A DNA stretch of 64,000 nucleotides from Bacillus carboniphilus (GTDB taxonomy: Bacteria; Bacillota; Bacilli; Bacillales; JC228): NCBI RefSeq assembly GCF_039522365.1, contig NZ_BAAADJ010000006.1, positions 100,959 to 164,958 of the forward strand. The letters are read 5' to 3'. The translations under genes were made by a program, and so were the position numbers. Below are positions 1-12,797 of the stretch, one piece after another. The stretch's first letter is position 1. Every line of letters starts with the position of its first letter. The notes under the pieces are model-generated. The model searched no databases. It was not told the DNA's origin and saw only the letters and a list, made by a program, of their open reading frames with translations.

Positions 1-615
<615 letters not shown>

Positions 616-643
616 TCACCACCCTTTTCTCGTGCCCATCCAA

Positions 644-2164
<1,521 letters not shown>

Positions 2165-2176
2165 TTATTACTTTTA

Positions 2177-2707
2177 TTAGCTTATAAGTTCACGCTTAAG
2201 GCGTTCAAGTTTTCCTTGTAAGCTTCCGTCAAAGATACGGTTACCAATTCTAATCTTTAATCCGCCAAGTAGGTCAGCGTTCACTTGATTTGTAATCTCA
2301 AGCGCATTCTTTCCAACTTTTTGTGCGAATACACTAGAAATCGCAGCCTTCTCATCGTCTTTTAATGGACGAACACTTTGAACAGTTGCTTCTGCAATAC
2401 CCTTTTCATCGTTTGCTAGGCTAACGTAATCGATAGCCACATTTGCCATTTCAGTTTCACGATGACGATCCACTAAAAGCATAAGAGTATTTTGGACATA
2501 TGGTGTACAAGCAGAGAAAATCTCCTGAACTAGAGCTTTCTTTCTATCTAGTGAAAGCTTTGGAGAATTTAGAAGGGCAAGTAACTCAGGCGTTTCAGCA
2601 ACGACTTGCTTTACCACACGAAGTTCTTCTCCTACTACATCTACTTGGTTTTGTTCTTTAGCAAGTTGAAAAAGAGCTAGGGCGTATCTTTTTGAAACTG
2701 TGCTCAT
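2177..2707 (-). CDS. atpH: ATP synthase delta subunit
   Basis: Peripheral-stalk subunit joining the b dimer to the top of the alpha/beta hexamer. The 176-residue protein starts [13 protein letters not shown] and ends with the family-typical [20 protein letters not shown] segment. Its ATG overlaps the stop of atpF by 4 nt (ATGA), which implies translational coupling within the atp operon. Confidence 0.97.
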   Translation of the reverse strand: MSTVSKRYALALFQLAKEQNQVDVVGEELRVVKQVVAETPELLALLNSPKLSLDRKKALVQEIFSACTPYVQNTLMLLVDRHRETEMANVAIDYVSLANDEKGIAEATVQSVRPLKDDEKAAISSVFAQKVGKNALEITNQVNADLLGGLKIRIGNRIFDGSLQGKLERLKRELIS

Positions 2708-3219
2708 CGCTCTTCTCCTGCCTCTTTAATATATTGGTTGATAAGCGCTTGTTGCTCATCAGCAGACAAGTTCTTTTCGATAACCTTCGATGCGATCATA
2801 ACTGATAGTGAAGCAACTTGTTCGCGAAGAGCGGATACAGCTTGCTCTTTTTCTTGAATGATTTCTCTCTTTGCTGCTTCCTTCATACGATCAGCTTCAG
2901 ATTTTGCAGCTTGGATGATTTCTTCACGTTGGTCATCCCCAAGCTTTCTAGCATTATCAATTAAGCTCTGAGCTTCAGTTCTTGCTTCTTTTAAAAGTAC
3001 ACGTTGCTCTTCTAAAAGTTTATTTGCGTCGCGACGGCTATTTTCCGCTGCGTCAATTTCATTTGAAATGTGATTTTCACGATCTTTCATGATCTTCATT
3101 AACGGTTTCCAAGCAAATTTAGATAATAGGAGCATTAGTACTAAAAATGCAAATAGTTGGTAGATAGAATCTCCCCACGTAAAACCGCCAGCATTCAGGG
3201 CTAGTCCTTCTAGTAACAC
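2704..3219 (-). CDS. atpF: ATP synthase b subunit
   Basis: Membrane-anchored peripheral stalk of Fo. There is one N-terminal membrane segment (about residues 15-37, [19 protein letters not shown]) followed by a long charged coiled coil rich in E, A, K and R. 171 residues. The start is GTG at 3219 after GGGAGTGA. It is separated from atpE by 196 nt, a long gap for an atp operon, and that gap contains a strong hairpin (annotated separately). Confidence 0.97.
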   Translation of the reverse strand: MLLEGLALNAGGFTWGDSIYQLFAFLVLMLLLSKFAWKPLMKIMKDRENHISNEIDAAENSRRDANKLLEEQRVLLKEARTEAQSLIDNARKLGDDQREEIIQAAKSEADRMKEAAKREIIQEKEQAVSALREQVASLSVMIASKVIEKNLSADEQQALINQYIKEAGEER

Positions 3220-3351
3220 GGATCATTCACTCCCTTCAGAGTCTATAAGAACACTTTTTATCATCTAAAATAGAACATATAGTTCTACATTCTGTTTACT
3301 TTCTAGCACAAACACCATGGAAGGCGTCTTTCGCTTTTCTAATTACATAAA

Positions 3352-3392
3352 GGAATGGCGAAGGTTCTCATTCGAATGATCTTCGCCATTTT
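3352..3392 (-). promoter_or_regulatory. Hairpin between atpE and atpF
   Basis: The complementary arms GGCGAAG and CTTCGCC flank a second palindrome (CATTCGAATG), forming a stable stem-loop in the 196-nt atpE-atpF spacer. On the minus-strand transcript no U-run follows the stem, so it is not a standard terminator. mRNA processing or stabilisation, to raise c-subunit output relative to b, is inferred only. Confidence 0.5.
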
Positions 3393-3415
3393 TGAACATT
3401 TAATAAATTTACTAA

Positions 3416-3634
<219 letters not shown>

Positions 3635-3679
3635 TTAGTATGTTTAAAAAATAGAATTTTGTATTACTAAAAAAATATA

Positions 3680-4797
<1,118 letters not shown>

Positions 4798-4802
4798 GTA
4801 CA

Positions 4803-5024
4803 CTAATCTCCTGCATTGAAATGGCGAATCAGTTGAAGCATACCGAAAATTCCAGCACCTAACCCTGTAAGTAGTCCTAAAATGAGAAACAACGGCTCAG
4901 TACCAATTGCTCCGTCAAGCCATCTTCCTCCAAAAACTCCGACTAGGATACAACCGACTAATTGGGAAGTGATAGCAGACATAAGGGCCATTGCGCGAAA
5001 TGGATGGTGGTCTTTCTTTTTCAT
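4803..5024 (-). CDS. atpZ: AtpZ/AtpI-family small membrane protein
   Basis: A 73-residue protein with two membrane helices (about 13-35 and 44-66) separated by a short loop containing GGRWLDGAIGTEP, typical of AtpZ/AtpI family proteins found at the head of atp operons. In alkaliphilic Bacillus AtpZ has been linked with AtpI to Mg2+ transport; that function is inferred here. ATG at 5024, 7 nt from GAGGT. First gene of the atp operon. Confidence 0.8.
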   Translation of the reverse strand: MKKKDHHPFRAMALMSAITSQLVGCILVGVFGGRWLDGAIGTEPLFLILGLLTGLGAGIFGMLQLIRHFNAGD

Positions 5025-5126
5025 GGACAAGACCTCAATAAAATGGAGTATTTACGGTGGTAAAACTTTTTAAGTAATGTAGAATAAAAGTCATTCTGAA
5101 AACCCTACCATTCTACACCCTTGAAT

Positions 5127-5155
5127 AGCATACAATAGGGGTTTGTCAATGTCAA
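5127..5155 (-). promoter_or_regulatory. Sigma-A type promoter of the atp operon
   Basis: Read on the minus strand, a TTGACA hexamer (5150-5155) is followed after exactly 17 nt by TATGCT (5127-5132). A second, overlapping TTGACA lies at 5144-5149. This is about 100 nt upstream of atpZ and is the only near-consensus promoter seen for the operon. Confidence 0.7.
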
Positions 5156-5285
5156 TTGTTATAGTAAAAAACTAAAATGATTCTAACATGATGTTCACAA
5201 TTTGCTCATATTTTTTTAGGGTTCCATCGGATTGTAAAAAAATGCTAAAATTGTAAAAAGTCATAGCGTTGAAAGGACATTTTTT

Positions 5286-6209
5286 ATGAAAGTTTGCAGA
5301 AGAATTTCAGGTGCGAATATTGAGGTCATAGGTAAATATATCGCCACTCTTAATGGAGCGATGGAAAATCATATCGGTTACTTTGGGACTGACCCGTCTG
5401 ATATAGAGGATGTTTTAAAAGAGATTTTAGAAGATGAAGAGAGTTTAATATTCATTGCGACGGGTAGTCTTGATGCAATAGAAGTGGCAGAGGTTGTTTT
5501 GGAGGGTGCGGATGAGGGCTTTGATATGCGCCCATTATTAGGAGTATTGGTATTAGATGTAGATTCTGAGCGAAAATGGGTTGAAGTGATGGGCCCATTT
5601 AGTGAATCTGTGTCAGATGTTGTGTTTACGAGACTTTGGGAGGAAGCGCTGAATGTAATCGGTGAGGGTTATCGTTACCAGTTGTTTTTTCATGAAGAAA
5701 ACGTTTCGTTGTTGAGGTTTGCCGGGCGACATGGATTTTCGTTCAAAGGAAATGAACTTATATATGAAATCCGTGATTATGAATCCAAAGGGCATAAGTT
5801 GACGTTGTTGGCGGATGAGGATAAGGAGGTATTTGTAGCGTTACATAATGCTGTATTTCCGCGTACGTACTATGATGGTAATGAGATTTTAGAGCGAGTC
5901 GATGAAAACCAGCAGTTGTTTGTTCATTATAGTGAGCAGGGTACATTGATTGGATATGTTTATATTGAGGCAGATCCTCTGATGCAAGACGGTAGCGTTG
6001 AATTTGTTGGCGTTCATGCAGATTATCGAAAACAAGGGATTGGTCGGGAGCTTCTTGGGAAGGCGTTGGAATGGTTCTTTGTTGAGCGAGGGTTTACCGG
6101 GCTGGTCACCTTGTGTGTGAATGAGGACTTAAAAGGTGCTCAGAATTTGTATGAAGCCGTTGGGTTTGAGAGGAAGAAGATGTTGTTAACGTATTTGCGT
6201 GAGGGATAA
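5286..6209 (+). CDS. GNAT-family N-acetyltransferase, two-lobed
   Basis: A 307-residue protein. The C-terminal half (about 155-305) is a recognisable GNAT fold with the acetyl-CoA-binding signature VGVHADYRKQGIGRELL near residue 240 and the family-typical AQNLYEAVGFE near the end. The N-terminal half resembles a degenerate second GNAT lobe. The substrate is unknown. RBS AAAGGA lies 8 nt before the ATG. It is transcribed divergently from the atp operon and convergently with the subtilase. Its position between mnaA and the atp operon looks like a lineage-specific insertion. Confidence 0.85.
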   Translation: MKVCRRISGANIEVIGKYIATLNGAMENHIGYFGTDPSDIEDVLKEILEDEESLIFIATGSLDAIEVAEVVLEGADEGFDMRPLLGVLVLDVDSERKWVEVMGPFSESVSDVVFTRLWEEALNVIGEGYRYQLFFHEENVSLLRFAGRHGFSFKGNELIYEIRDYESKGHKLTLLADEDKEVFVALHNAVFPRTYYDGNEILERVDENQQLFVHYSEQGTLIGYVYIEADPLMQDGSVEFVGVHADYRKQGIGRELLGKALEWFFVERGFTGLVTLCVNEDLKGAQNLYEAVGFERKKMLLTYLREG

Positions 6210-6210
6210 G

Positions 6211-6245
6211 GAAAGGGCGCTCTGTGTGGGAGCGCCCTTTTGTTG
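6211..6245 (+). terminator. Terminator after the GNAT gene
   Basis: An 11-bp GC-rich stem (AAAGGGCGCTC / GAGCGCCCTTT) closes a short loop and is followed by TTGTTGTTT, just past the GNAT stop codon. Confidence 0.85.
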
Positions 6246-6292
6246 TTTGGTAGCAGGATTTTTGTTAATGGTAGAGCCGGTTGTGGGTTACT

Positions 6293-6600
6293 ATCGGAAA
6301 CTTTGGTTGTGCTATCGGAAATTCTGGGCCTTCTATCAGAAACTTTGGCCGCGCTATCGGAAAATCCGGAGCTTCTATCGGAAACTTTGGCCACGCTATC
6401 GGAAATTCCGGAGCTTCTATCGGAAACTTTGACGCGCTATCGGAAATTCCGCGCATTCTATCGGAAACTTCGGCCGCGCTATCGGAAATTCCGGAGCTTC
6501 TATCGGAAACTTTGACCGCGCTATCGGAAATTCTTGGCCTTCTATCGGAAACTTCGGCCGCGCTATCGGAAAATTGAGCCATCCTATCGGAAATTCTTCG
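6293..6600. repeat. 21-bp array, TATCGGAAA family (locus 1)
   Basis: About 15 head-to-tail units of about 21 bp, each starting TATCGGAAA. Units alternate between two spacer types (CTTTGGCCGCGC-like and TTCCGGAGCTTC-like), so the true period is a 42-bp dimer. It fills the gap between the convergent GNAT and subtilase genes. The multiple-of-three period keeps several frames open on both strands; none has a convincing start or product. Confidence 0.95.
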
Positions 6601-6624
6601 TCTTCTTCATCAAAAATCCCACTC

Positions 6625-9039
6625 CTAAACCGGCCCTGGGCACACTTTCTCAGAACTAATTTCACTGATATCTGTACCTAAATCCCCTTTATCTGAAATC
6701 AACTCACCAGTTTCCGCACTCAACACCCCTGAGTGGGACAGGGTTCCTGTCCCCTCTGTCCCACCACCGGCAGGAGGGCGGACCTCAGAGCCGCCGCCGA
6801 CCTCTGTCCCACCGATTCGTTGGTCACCTGGTTTTGGGATGTAGAGGTCGATTTCTAGGATGTCTTGTTGTCCGCTTTTTTTAGCGAAGATGATGGCTTT
6901 GAAGGCTCCTTTGGGCATGGATTTGAAGTCGAGCTCTTTACTAACCATTCCATGGTGTACGTTTCGCTTCCAATCGAGGAAGCCTTGGAACTGCAGGGTA
7001 TCCGGATTGTACAGGGCAATTCCCATTTCATCCGCGCCACCGGGTAGGTACATTTCGTATTTCCACATACCCTTTTGATCACTCGGTCCTATGTTAAAGC
7101 CCATGACTCTGGGATAATCCGGCTCGTTCACTACGAAAAGGTAGGGAATAGTAATGAGTTGTTTTCCCGCTGTCATTTCTAAATAACCGTCATATATGGA
7201 TTCTTTATCACTTGCCTCTAAAAGGGTCATCGTAACGGTTACTTCTTTTTCCTCACCTGGCTGTAAGTCAAAAGATTGAGGCAACTGCCAGCGAATGACT
7301 TCACTATGATTAGGTACTGCAAACGAGTACTTAATTGGATTTTTTCCTACGTTTTTAACCTTCAGCTGCGCAGACTTTGTCTCCAAACCTTTCATATCTG
7401 TGTATTTCCCTAGCTCTAATGAACCCGGCATGACTAGACTTTCTGTTTGGACTGCCTCTAGGAGTTGAATTCGTCCCGCTCCCTGTTCAAAGGTATGGTA
7501 CTTCCCACCTTCTTTGTTCGTTAAAACCTTTGACGTGTTCATGAGCGCAGCTTTTACCTCTTCTGGCGTCCAATCTGGGTGTGCTTGCAATAACAGAGCA
7601 GCTGCTCCTGCTACATGGGGTGCTGCCATGCTTGTTCCTTGTAAGGAAAGATACCCTTTGGGAACCGTACTATTGATGGCAACTCCGGGTGCAACAACAT
7701 CCGGCTTTATATCCCAAGTGGACGTGACGGGTCCTCTTGAACTGAAGTCAGCGAGTAAGTCCTCTTCCTCTTTAAAAGCCATGTGCACCATCGGATCGCC
7801 TTTTTTCATTTCACTCAGTAAAGCTTCTCCCTCTTTTTTAGTAATCGAAGCAACAGGGATACTGACTTGTTTTTCTAAGTTCCCAATAAACGAGCCCTCA
7901 GTATTGTTGTATATGATGACCCCTTGAGCTCCCATTTGTTCTGCATTTAACACTTTTTCTGTAAACGTTAGTGACCCCCGTTCAACGAGCGCAATTTTTC
8001 CAAATGAATCTTTTAATTCATCTAATTGCCCGATACCTCCGTTCGCTAGCTCATAGGTCTTTTCAATCGACCATTTTTCAGAACCAATCAGAGGTTGTAG
8101 CGTCATTTCTTTATCTTCCAGTCCGTATGTAATGACAGGGATTCGAAGGGGAGGTGTAGACGCCCCCACCGAAATCGCTTCTGAAGCTGTTCCCGGAGAG
8201 CCAACCGTCCATCTTCTTGGGCCCGTGTTTCCATTGGAGGTAACCGCCACGATTCCATTTTTCACCGCCTGATTAAGAGCGATACTGACGGGAAGATCCG
8301 GTCCGTTCACACTACTCCCCAGCGAGAGATTAAGCACATCCACCTTATCTTTAATAGCCTGCTCGATAGCGGCAATGACTTGTTCGGTTGTACCATATCC
8401 ACCTGGACCCAATGCACGATAGGCAATAATGTTCGCGTCTGGAGCCACCCCCTGAAACTTACCATCCGCCGCAATGATCCCAGCGACATGCGTTCCGTGA
8501 ACCGTGTCTAACTCATGTCGACCATGTGTTTCCATCGGGTCAGAATCACCATCTACAAAATCCTTTCCTCCACTGTAGCTCCCTTTTAAATCGGGATGAT
8601 TATAATCAATACCTGTATCAATCACACCAACGGTCACTCCTTTACCCGTAAGACGTTCATTCTTCGCATCAAAATAAGATCGAACATCTTCTCCTCCAAT
8701 GTAAGGAATACTCCCTTCCCCCATTGCATGGTAAGGATTCACCTCTGAAACCATGGTGATTTCTTGCACTTCATTCAGTTTTCTTAATTCATGAACCTTC
8801 CCCTTAACCGAAAAACCATTCAAGGCATGTGTAAAATAATGCCGGATTTCAAGGGTAGGATATTGCTGTACCAGTTGTTGAATTTGCTCCTCGTTCCACT
8901 TGTCCTCTAAAACCACAATTGCTATCTTTTCTTCATTCAAGTCTTCTTTTGGAAGTGGTGGAATCTCAACCTCAATCCCAAAAGCCGGTTGCGCCACTCC
9001 TAGGTAGAGGACTAACAAACAGAGCCAGATCCGCTTCAT
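6625..9039 (-). CDS. Secreted subtilisin-family serine protease (Vpr-like)
   Basis: Extracellular S8 protease of 804 residues. A signal peptide (1-21), an I9 propeptide/inhibitor domain (about 37-105) and the S8 catalytic domain follow in order, with catalytic Asp141 (VIDTGIDYNHPD), His181 (HGTHVAGI) and Ser470 (GTSMAAPHVAG). A PA domain is inserted at about 320-425, as in Vpr and other large Bacillus subtilases, and a beta-sandwich Fn3-like region covers about 545-640. The last ~70 residues are a low-complexity Gly/Thr/Glu tail encoded partly by a GGGACAG/CTGTCCC palindromic repeat, so the natural C-terminus may have been extended by repeat insertion. No anchor or LPXTG is visible. It lies between mnaA and the GNAT gene as a single-gene unit. 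Confidence 0.93.
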   Translation of the reverse strand: MKRIWLCLLVLYLGVAQPAFGIEVEIPPLPKEDLNEEKIAIVVLEDKWNEEQIQQLVQQYPTLEIRHYFTHALNGFSVKGKVHELRKLNEVQEITMVSEVNPYHAMGEGSIPYIGGEDVRSYFDAKNERLTGKGVTVGVIDTGIDYNHPDLKGSYSGGKDFVDGDSDPMETHGRHELDTVHGTHVAGIIAADGKFQGVAPDANIIAYRALGPGGYGTTEQVIAAIEQAIKDKVDVLNLSLGSSVNGPDLPVSIALNQAVKNGIVAVTSNGNTGPRRWTVGSPGTASEAISVGASTPPLRIPVITYGLEDKEMTLQPLIGSEKWSIEKTYELANGGIGQLDELKDSFGKIALVERGSLTFTEKVLNAEQMGAQGVIIYNNTEGSFIGNLEKQVSIPVASITKKEGEALLSEMKKGDPMVHMAFKEEEDLLADFSSRGPVTSTWDIKPDVVAPGVAINSTVPKGYLSLQGTSMAAPHVAGAAALLLQAHPDWTPEEVKAALMNTSKVLTNKEGGKYHTFEQGAGRIQLLEAVQTESLVMPGSLELGKYTDMKGLETKSAQLKVKNVGKNPIKYSFAVPNHSEVIRWQLPQSFDLQPGEEKEVTVTMTLLEASDKESIYDGYLEMTAGKQLITIPYLFVVNEPDYPRVMGFNIGPSDQKGMWKYEMYLPGGADEMGIALYNPDTLQFQGFLDWKRNVHHGMVSKELDFKSMPKGAFKAIIFAKKSGQQDILEIDLYIPKPGDQRIGGTEVGGGSEVRPPAGGGTEGTGTLSHSGVLSAETGELISDKGDLGTDISEISSEKVCPGPV
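6730..6815. repeat. GGGACAG...CTGTCCC palindromic repeats inside the subtilase 3' end
   Basis: The stretch contains a perfect hairpin GGGACAGG-GTT-CCTGTCCC and further CTGTCCCACC half-sites at about 6757 and 6807. On the minus strand these encode the Gly/Thr-rich protease tail. Similar GGGACA...TGTCCC arms form the lipoprotein terminator near 28.57 kb. Confidence 0.65.
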
Positions 9040-9126
9040 CCATGAGCCTCCTATAAAAGTTCACTTTTACATAGACTTACCAATTTTGTTGAGATTATGC
9101 TTCATGGACTAAGACAGCTTTACAAC

Positions 9127-9160
9127 GCAAAAAAAGCCAGACCCCAAATTGGGCCTGGCC
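9127..9160 (-). terminator. Terminator after mnaA/wecB
   Basis: On the minus strand, GCCAGGCCC / GGGTCTGGC forms a stem followed by TTTTTTT, shortly after the mnaA stop. Confidence 0.9.
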
Positions 9161-9168
9161 TCATATCT

Positions 9169-10314
9169 CTATGCTTTAAACGAGTCTGGTTTTTCGGTTG
9201 TTTGTTTGAAGTAATAGCGGATAGCGTCTGCAATACGAGCTGATGCTTGTCCATCTCCGTATGGGTTGGAGGCTTTGGACATTTTTTCGTATTCAGCCTT
9301 ATCAGTTAACAATTCATGCGCTAGGTTGAAAATGGTATCTTCATCCACACCAGCAAGCTTCAAGGTTCCTGCCTCGATACCCTCTGGACGTTCAGTCGTG
9401 TCACGAAGAACCAGGACTGGCTTTCCAAGCGATGGCGCTTCTTCTTGAATTCCACCTGAATCCGTTAAAATGATCTCACTTCTCGATAGGAAGTTATGAA
9501 AATCAATTACGTCAAGTGGTTCAATCAAATGAATGCGTGGATCGTTCCCTAAAATTTCGTCAGCCACTTCACGGACTGCTGGATTTAAGTGAACAGGGTA
9601 CACCACTTGAACGTCATCATGACTTTCGACCATTCTCTTCACTGCTTTGAACATACTGCGCATGTTTTCACCTAGATTTTCACGACGGTGAGCAGTCATC
9701 AATACCAAACGGTCTGAACCAATCTTATCGAAAATTTCGTGATGATAATCATCTTTAACTGTCGTTTTTAGTGCATCAATCGCTGTATTCCCCGTGATAA
9801 AGATAGACTCTTCCACTTTATTTTCTTGGCGAAGGTTCGCAGCCGATTTATCCGTTGGCGAAAAGTGCAGATCTGCTAAAACCCCCGTCAGCTGGCGGTT
9901 CATTTCCTCTGGATATGGAGAATATTTATTCCATGTGCGTAGCCCCGCTTCCACGTGCCCAACAGGAATTTGGTTATAAAAAGCAGCTAAGCCAGCAATA
10001 AAGGTCGTTGTTGTATCACCATGCGCTAACACGATGTCCGGCTTTGCTTCCTTCATCACTTTGTCTAGCCCTTCAAGTCCACGAGTCGTTACATCTATAA
10101 GGGTTTGACGGTCCTTCATGATGTTCAAATCATAATCGGGTTCAATTCCAAAGATGTTCAAGACTTGATCAAGCATTTGACGATGTTGTGCCGTTACGGT
10201 CACAATCGTTTCGAATTGCTCGGGTCTCTTTTTAAGCTCAAGTACGAGTGGTGCCATTTTGATTGCTTCGGGTCTAGTTCCAAAGATGGTCATTACTTTT
10301 ATTGGACGATCCAT
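9169..10314 (-). CDS. mnaA: UDP-N-acetylglucosamine 2-epimerase
   Basis: Interconverts UDP-GlcNAc and UDP-ManNAc for cell-wall teichoic acid linkage units and polysaccharides. 381 residues; FGTRPEAIKMAPL near the N-terminus, the GHVEAGLRT motif, and the C-terminal DSGGIQEEAPSLGKPVLVLRDTTERPEG signature are all present (the last spans residues ~285-312). The ATG at 10314 is preferred over the in-frame TTG at 10326. It lies 30 nt downstream of upp and is probably cotranscribed with it. Also known as wecB. Confidence 0.96.
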   Translation of the reverse strand: MDRPIKVMTIFGTRPEAIKMAPLVLELKKRPEQFETIVTVTAQHRQMLDQVLNIFGIEPDYDLNIMKDRQTLIDVTTRGLEGLDKVMKEAKPDIVLAHGDTTTTFIAGLAAFYNQIPVGHVEAGLRTWNKYSPYPEEMNRQLTGVLADLHFSPTDKSAANLRQENKVEESIFITGNTAIDALKTTVKDDYHHEIFDKIGSDRLVLMTAHRRENLGENMRSMFKAVKRMVESHDDVQVVYPVHLNPAVREVADEILGNDPRIHLIEPLDVIDFHNFLSRSEIILTDSGGIQEEAPSLGKPVLVLRDTTERPEGIEAGTLKLAGVDEDTIFNLAHELLTDKAEYEKMSKASNPYGDGQASARIADAIRYYFKQTTEKPDSFKA

Positions 10315-10344
10315 TTTATCCACCAACCTTTTAATAATCCGATC

Positions 10345-10974
10345 TTATTTCGTACCGAATAAGCGATCCCCTGCATCTCCTAAACCTGGTACGATGTAGC
10401 CTTTTTCATTTAGACGCTCATCTAATGCCGCGATGTAGATGTCCACATCTGGATGTGCTTCTTCCACCGCTTTTACCCCTTCAGGTGCTGCAATTAAACA
10501 CATGAGCTTCATGTTTTTAGCTCCGCGTTTTTTCAAGGAGTTGATCGCTTCAACTGCAGAACCACCTGTTGCTAGCATTGGATCTACTACGATAAAATCA
10601 CGCTCTTCTACATCAGAAGGAAGTTTTACATAGTATTCTACTGGCATCAATGTTTCTGGGTCTCTGTACAAACCGATGTGTCCAACTTTTGCAGCTGGGA
10701 TTAGTTTTAAGATACCGTCAACCATTCCGATTCCTGCACGTAAAATAGGGATGATTCCAAGCTTTTTCCCTGCTAATACCTTTGATGTTGTACGACTCAC
10801 CGGTGTATCAATTTCTACATCTTGAAGAGGTAGGTCTCTAGTTGCTTCAAAAGCCATTAGGGTTGCCACTTCGTCTACAAGCTCACGAAATTCTTTTGTC
10901 CCAGTGCTTTTTTCTCTTATGTACGTTAATTTATGCTGAATTAACGGGTGATCAAACACGTATACTTTAGCCAA
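10345..10974 (-). CDS. upp: Uracil phosphoribosyltransferase
   Basis: Salvages uracil with PRPP to form UMP. 209 residues from a TTG start at 10974 ([20 protein letters not shown]), the same length as B. subtilis Upp; RBS AAAAGGAGAG. The PRPP-binding loop [16 protein letters not shown] is near residue 130 and the uracil-binding [13 protein letters not shown] lies at the C-terminus. The TIR of a MITE-like palindrome ends only about 24 nt upstream of the start codon. Confidence 0.97.
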   Translation of the reverse strand: MAKVYVFDHPLIQHKLTYIREKSTGTKEFRELVDEVATLMAFEATRDLPLQDVEIDTPVSRTTSKVLAGKKLGIIPILRAGIGMVDGILKLIPAAKVGHIGLYRDPETLMPVEYYVKLPSDVEERDFIVVDPMLATGGSAVEAINSLKKRGAKNMKLMCLIAAPEGVKAVEEAHPDVDIYIAALDERLNEKGYIVPGLGDAGDRLFGTK

Positions 10975-10997
10975 AAACAATCTCTCCTTTTTATATC

Positions 10998-11228
10998 GCT
11001 GTTTTCACATACTTTGTTGCTTCTGTACAATAGTTGACTCAATTACAAAGGCCGTTGATTTCCGTTGCAGGTGCTTGCTTTCCGTGGGCGGTCCGGGAGC
11101 CTCCTCGTCGCTCGCGCTCCTGCGGGGTCTCCCTTGTCCCTTCCTCCCACAGGAGTCAAGCACCTTCCACTCCAATCAACTGTGGTTGAACTTTGATTGC
11201 AAGAAACAACAATCTTTACGAAAATTGC
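10998..11228. repeat. MITE-like palindromic element, copy A
   Basis: About 231 bp. The outer inverted arms, about 28 nt (GCTGTTTTCACATACTTTGT near 10998; partner at 11201-11228), enclose an inner imperfect stem (GTTGATT...GGTGCTTG at 11054 against CAAGCACC...AATCAAC at 11157-11180) and a GC-rich core containing GGGAGCCTCCTCGTCGC. The same architecture and near-identical core recur at 40175-40406 and 60872-61105. No ORF is credible. It fills most of the upp-glyA gap. Confidence 0.9.
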
Positions 11229-11375
11229 CTTTTGTATTTAATGCTAGGCAATTATTCACCTAGACACTTATGTAAATCATATAACTGTTATTTTGCACAC
11301 TTCGTACAATTTTACAGAAAAAAAATTGCGAGGGCAATAATCTATTGAAATTGTTACGAAATCGTTAAACACCAT

Positions 11376-11423
11376 AAAGAGCCCCCCATCTTCATAGCTG
11401 TGATATCTACGAGTTGGGGGGCC
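11376..11423 (-). terminator. Terminator after glyA
   Basis: GCCCCCC (11381) pairs with GGGGGGC (11416-11422) around a long loop. On the minus strand it is followed by TCTTTAT. It lies immediately after the glyA stop. Confidence 0.8.
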
Positions 11424-11429
11424 ATTATA

Positions 11430-12674
11430 TTAGCCTCTTTCAGGGTAAAGCGTAAAGCGGCTAGTTAGTGCCGTTACACGACCGCTTGCTTCTTCAAGAG
11501 CCTTTTCATCTTCATGATTTTTTAATACAAAAGCAATGATGGATGCAATTTCCTTCATTTCTTCTTTTCCAAATCCACGTGATGTAACCGCAGCGGTACC
11601 AATACGGATACCACTTGTTACGAATGGGCTTTCTGGATCGAATGGAATCGTATTTTTGTTAACCGTGATTCCGATTTCATCTAACACTTTTTCAGCTACT
11701 TTACCTGTGAGGTTTAATGAACGAACATCTAACAGTAAAAGATGATTATCTGTTCCACCAGATACTAGATCAAGACCTTCACTTTGAAGAGCTTCCGCAA
11801 GTGCCTGTGCATTTGAGATAATGTTTTCAGTATATTCCTTAAAGCTATCTGTCAATGCTTCTCCAAATGCAACCGCTTTTGCTGCGATGACGTGCATTAA
11901 AGGACCACCTTGGATCCCAGGGAAGATAGACTTATCAATTTTCTTCGCGAATTCTTCCTTACAAAGAATCATTCCACCACGTGGACCACGTAAGGTTTTG
12001 TGAGTCGTCGTTGTAACGAAATCAGCATATGGCACTGGGTTTTGGTGTAGCCCAGTCGCTACTAAACCAGCGATGTGCGCCATATCAACCATTAGGTACG
12101 CGCCAACTTCATCTGCAATTTCTCTAAACTTCGCAAAGTCAATCGCTCTTGGATATGCACTTGCTCCGGCTACGATTAGCTTTGGCTTATGCTCCTTTGC
12201 TTTTTGAAGAACATCATCATAGTTAATAGTATGAGATGTCTCGTCCACTCCGTATTCTACGAAGTTATATTGAACTCCACTAAAGTTTACAGGACTTCCG
12301 TGCGTTAAGTGACCTCCATGAGAAAGGTTCATTCCAAGCACCGTGTCACCTGGCTCTAAAACAGTGAAGTAAACCGCCATGTTCGCTTGAGCTCCAGAGT
12401 GAGGCTGTACGTTTGCATGCTCCGCACCAAAAATTTCTTTCGCACGGTCTCTCGCAATATTTTCAACTACATCTACATATTCACAACCACCATAGTAACG
12501 TCTACCAGGGTAGCCTTCTGCGTATTTATTCGTTAAAACGGAACCTTGTGCTTCCATAACAGCTTCTGACACAAAGTTTTCAGAGGCAATCAATTCAATC
12601 TTCGTACGTTGACGATCTAACTCTTTCTGCATCGCTTCGAACACTAATTTGTCTTGAGTATTAATGTGGCTCAT
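11430..12674 (-). CDS. glyA: Serine hydroxymethyltransferase
   Basis: PLP enzyme converting serine and tetrahydrofolate to glycine and methylene-THF, the main one-carbon source. 414 residues from the ATG at 12674 ([19 protein letters not shown]), preceded by GGGGGAAA; a 25-residue upstream extension has no RBS support. The PLP-lysine motif [14 protein letters not shown] is near residue 225. It lies at the expected place downstream of the ywl cluster and upstream of upp. Confidence 0.97.
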   Translation of the reverse strand: MSHINTQDKLVFEAMQKELDRQRTKIELIASENFVSEAVMEAQGSVLTNKYAEGYPGRRYYGGCEYVDVVENIARDRAKEIFGAEHANVQPHSGAQANMAVYFTVLEPGDTVLGMNLSHGGHLTHGSPVNFSGVQYNFVEYGVDETSHTINYDDVLQKAKEHKPKLIVAGASAYPRAIDFAKFREIADEVGAYLMVDMAHIAGLVATGLHQNPVPYADFVTTTTHKTLRGPRGGMILCKEEFAKKIDKSIFPGIQGGPLMHVIAAKAVAFGEALTDSFKEYTENIISNAQALAEALQSEGLDLVSGGTDNHLLLLDVRSLNLTGKVAEKVLDEIGITVNKNTIPFDPESPFVTSGIRIGTAAVTSRGFGKEEMKEIASIIAFVLKNHEDEKALEEASGRVTALTSRFTLYPERG

Positions 12675-12797
12675 TGATATTTCCCCCTTGTAGGATGGCA
12701 ATTTTACGATAATTCTCAATTCCGTCATTATTGTATCATGATTATCCAATTGAAAAAAGAAACTTCAAGGAGATTGTAAACCTTTTCAACCTCGGTA

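Noticed and set aside
6293..6600. Possible CRISPR array
   Set aside because: Repeats of 9-10 nt with ~11-nt spacers that are themselves repeated; no leader and no cas genes. The same applies to the other 21-bp arrays.
6199..6665. Several overlapping 80-105-residue frames on both strands with Leu-Ser-Glu or Phe-Pro-Ile repeats
   Set aside because: All are translations of the TATCGGAAA array; no start signal or independent evidence of coding.
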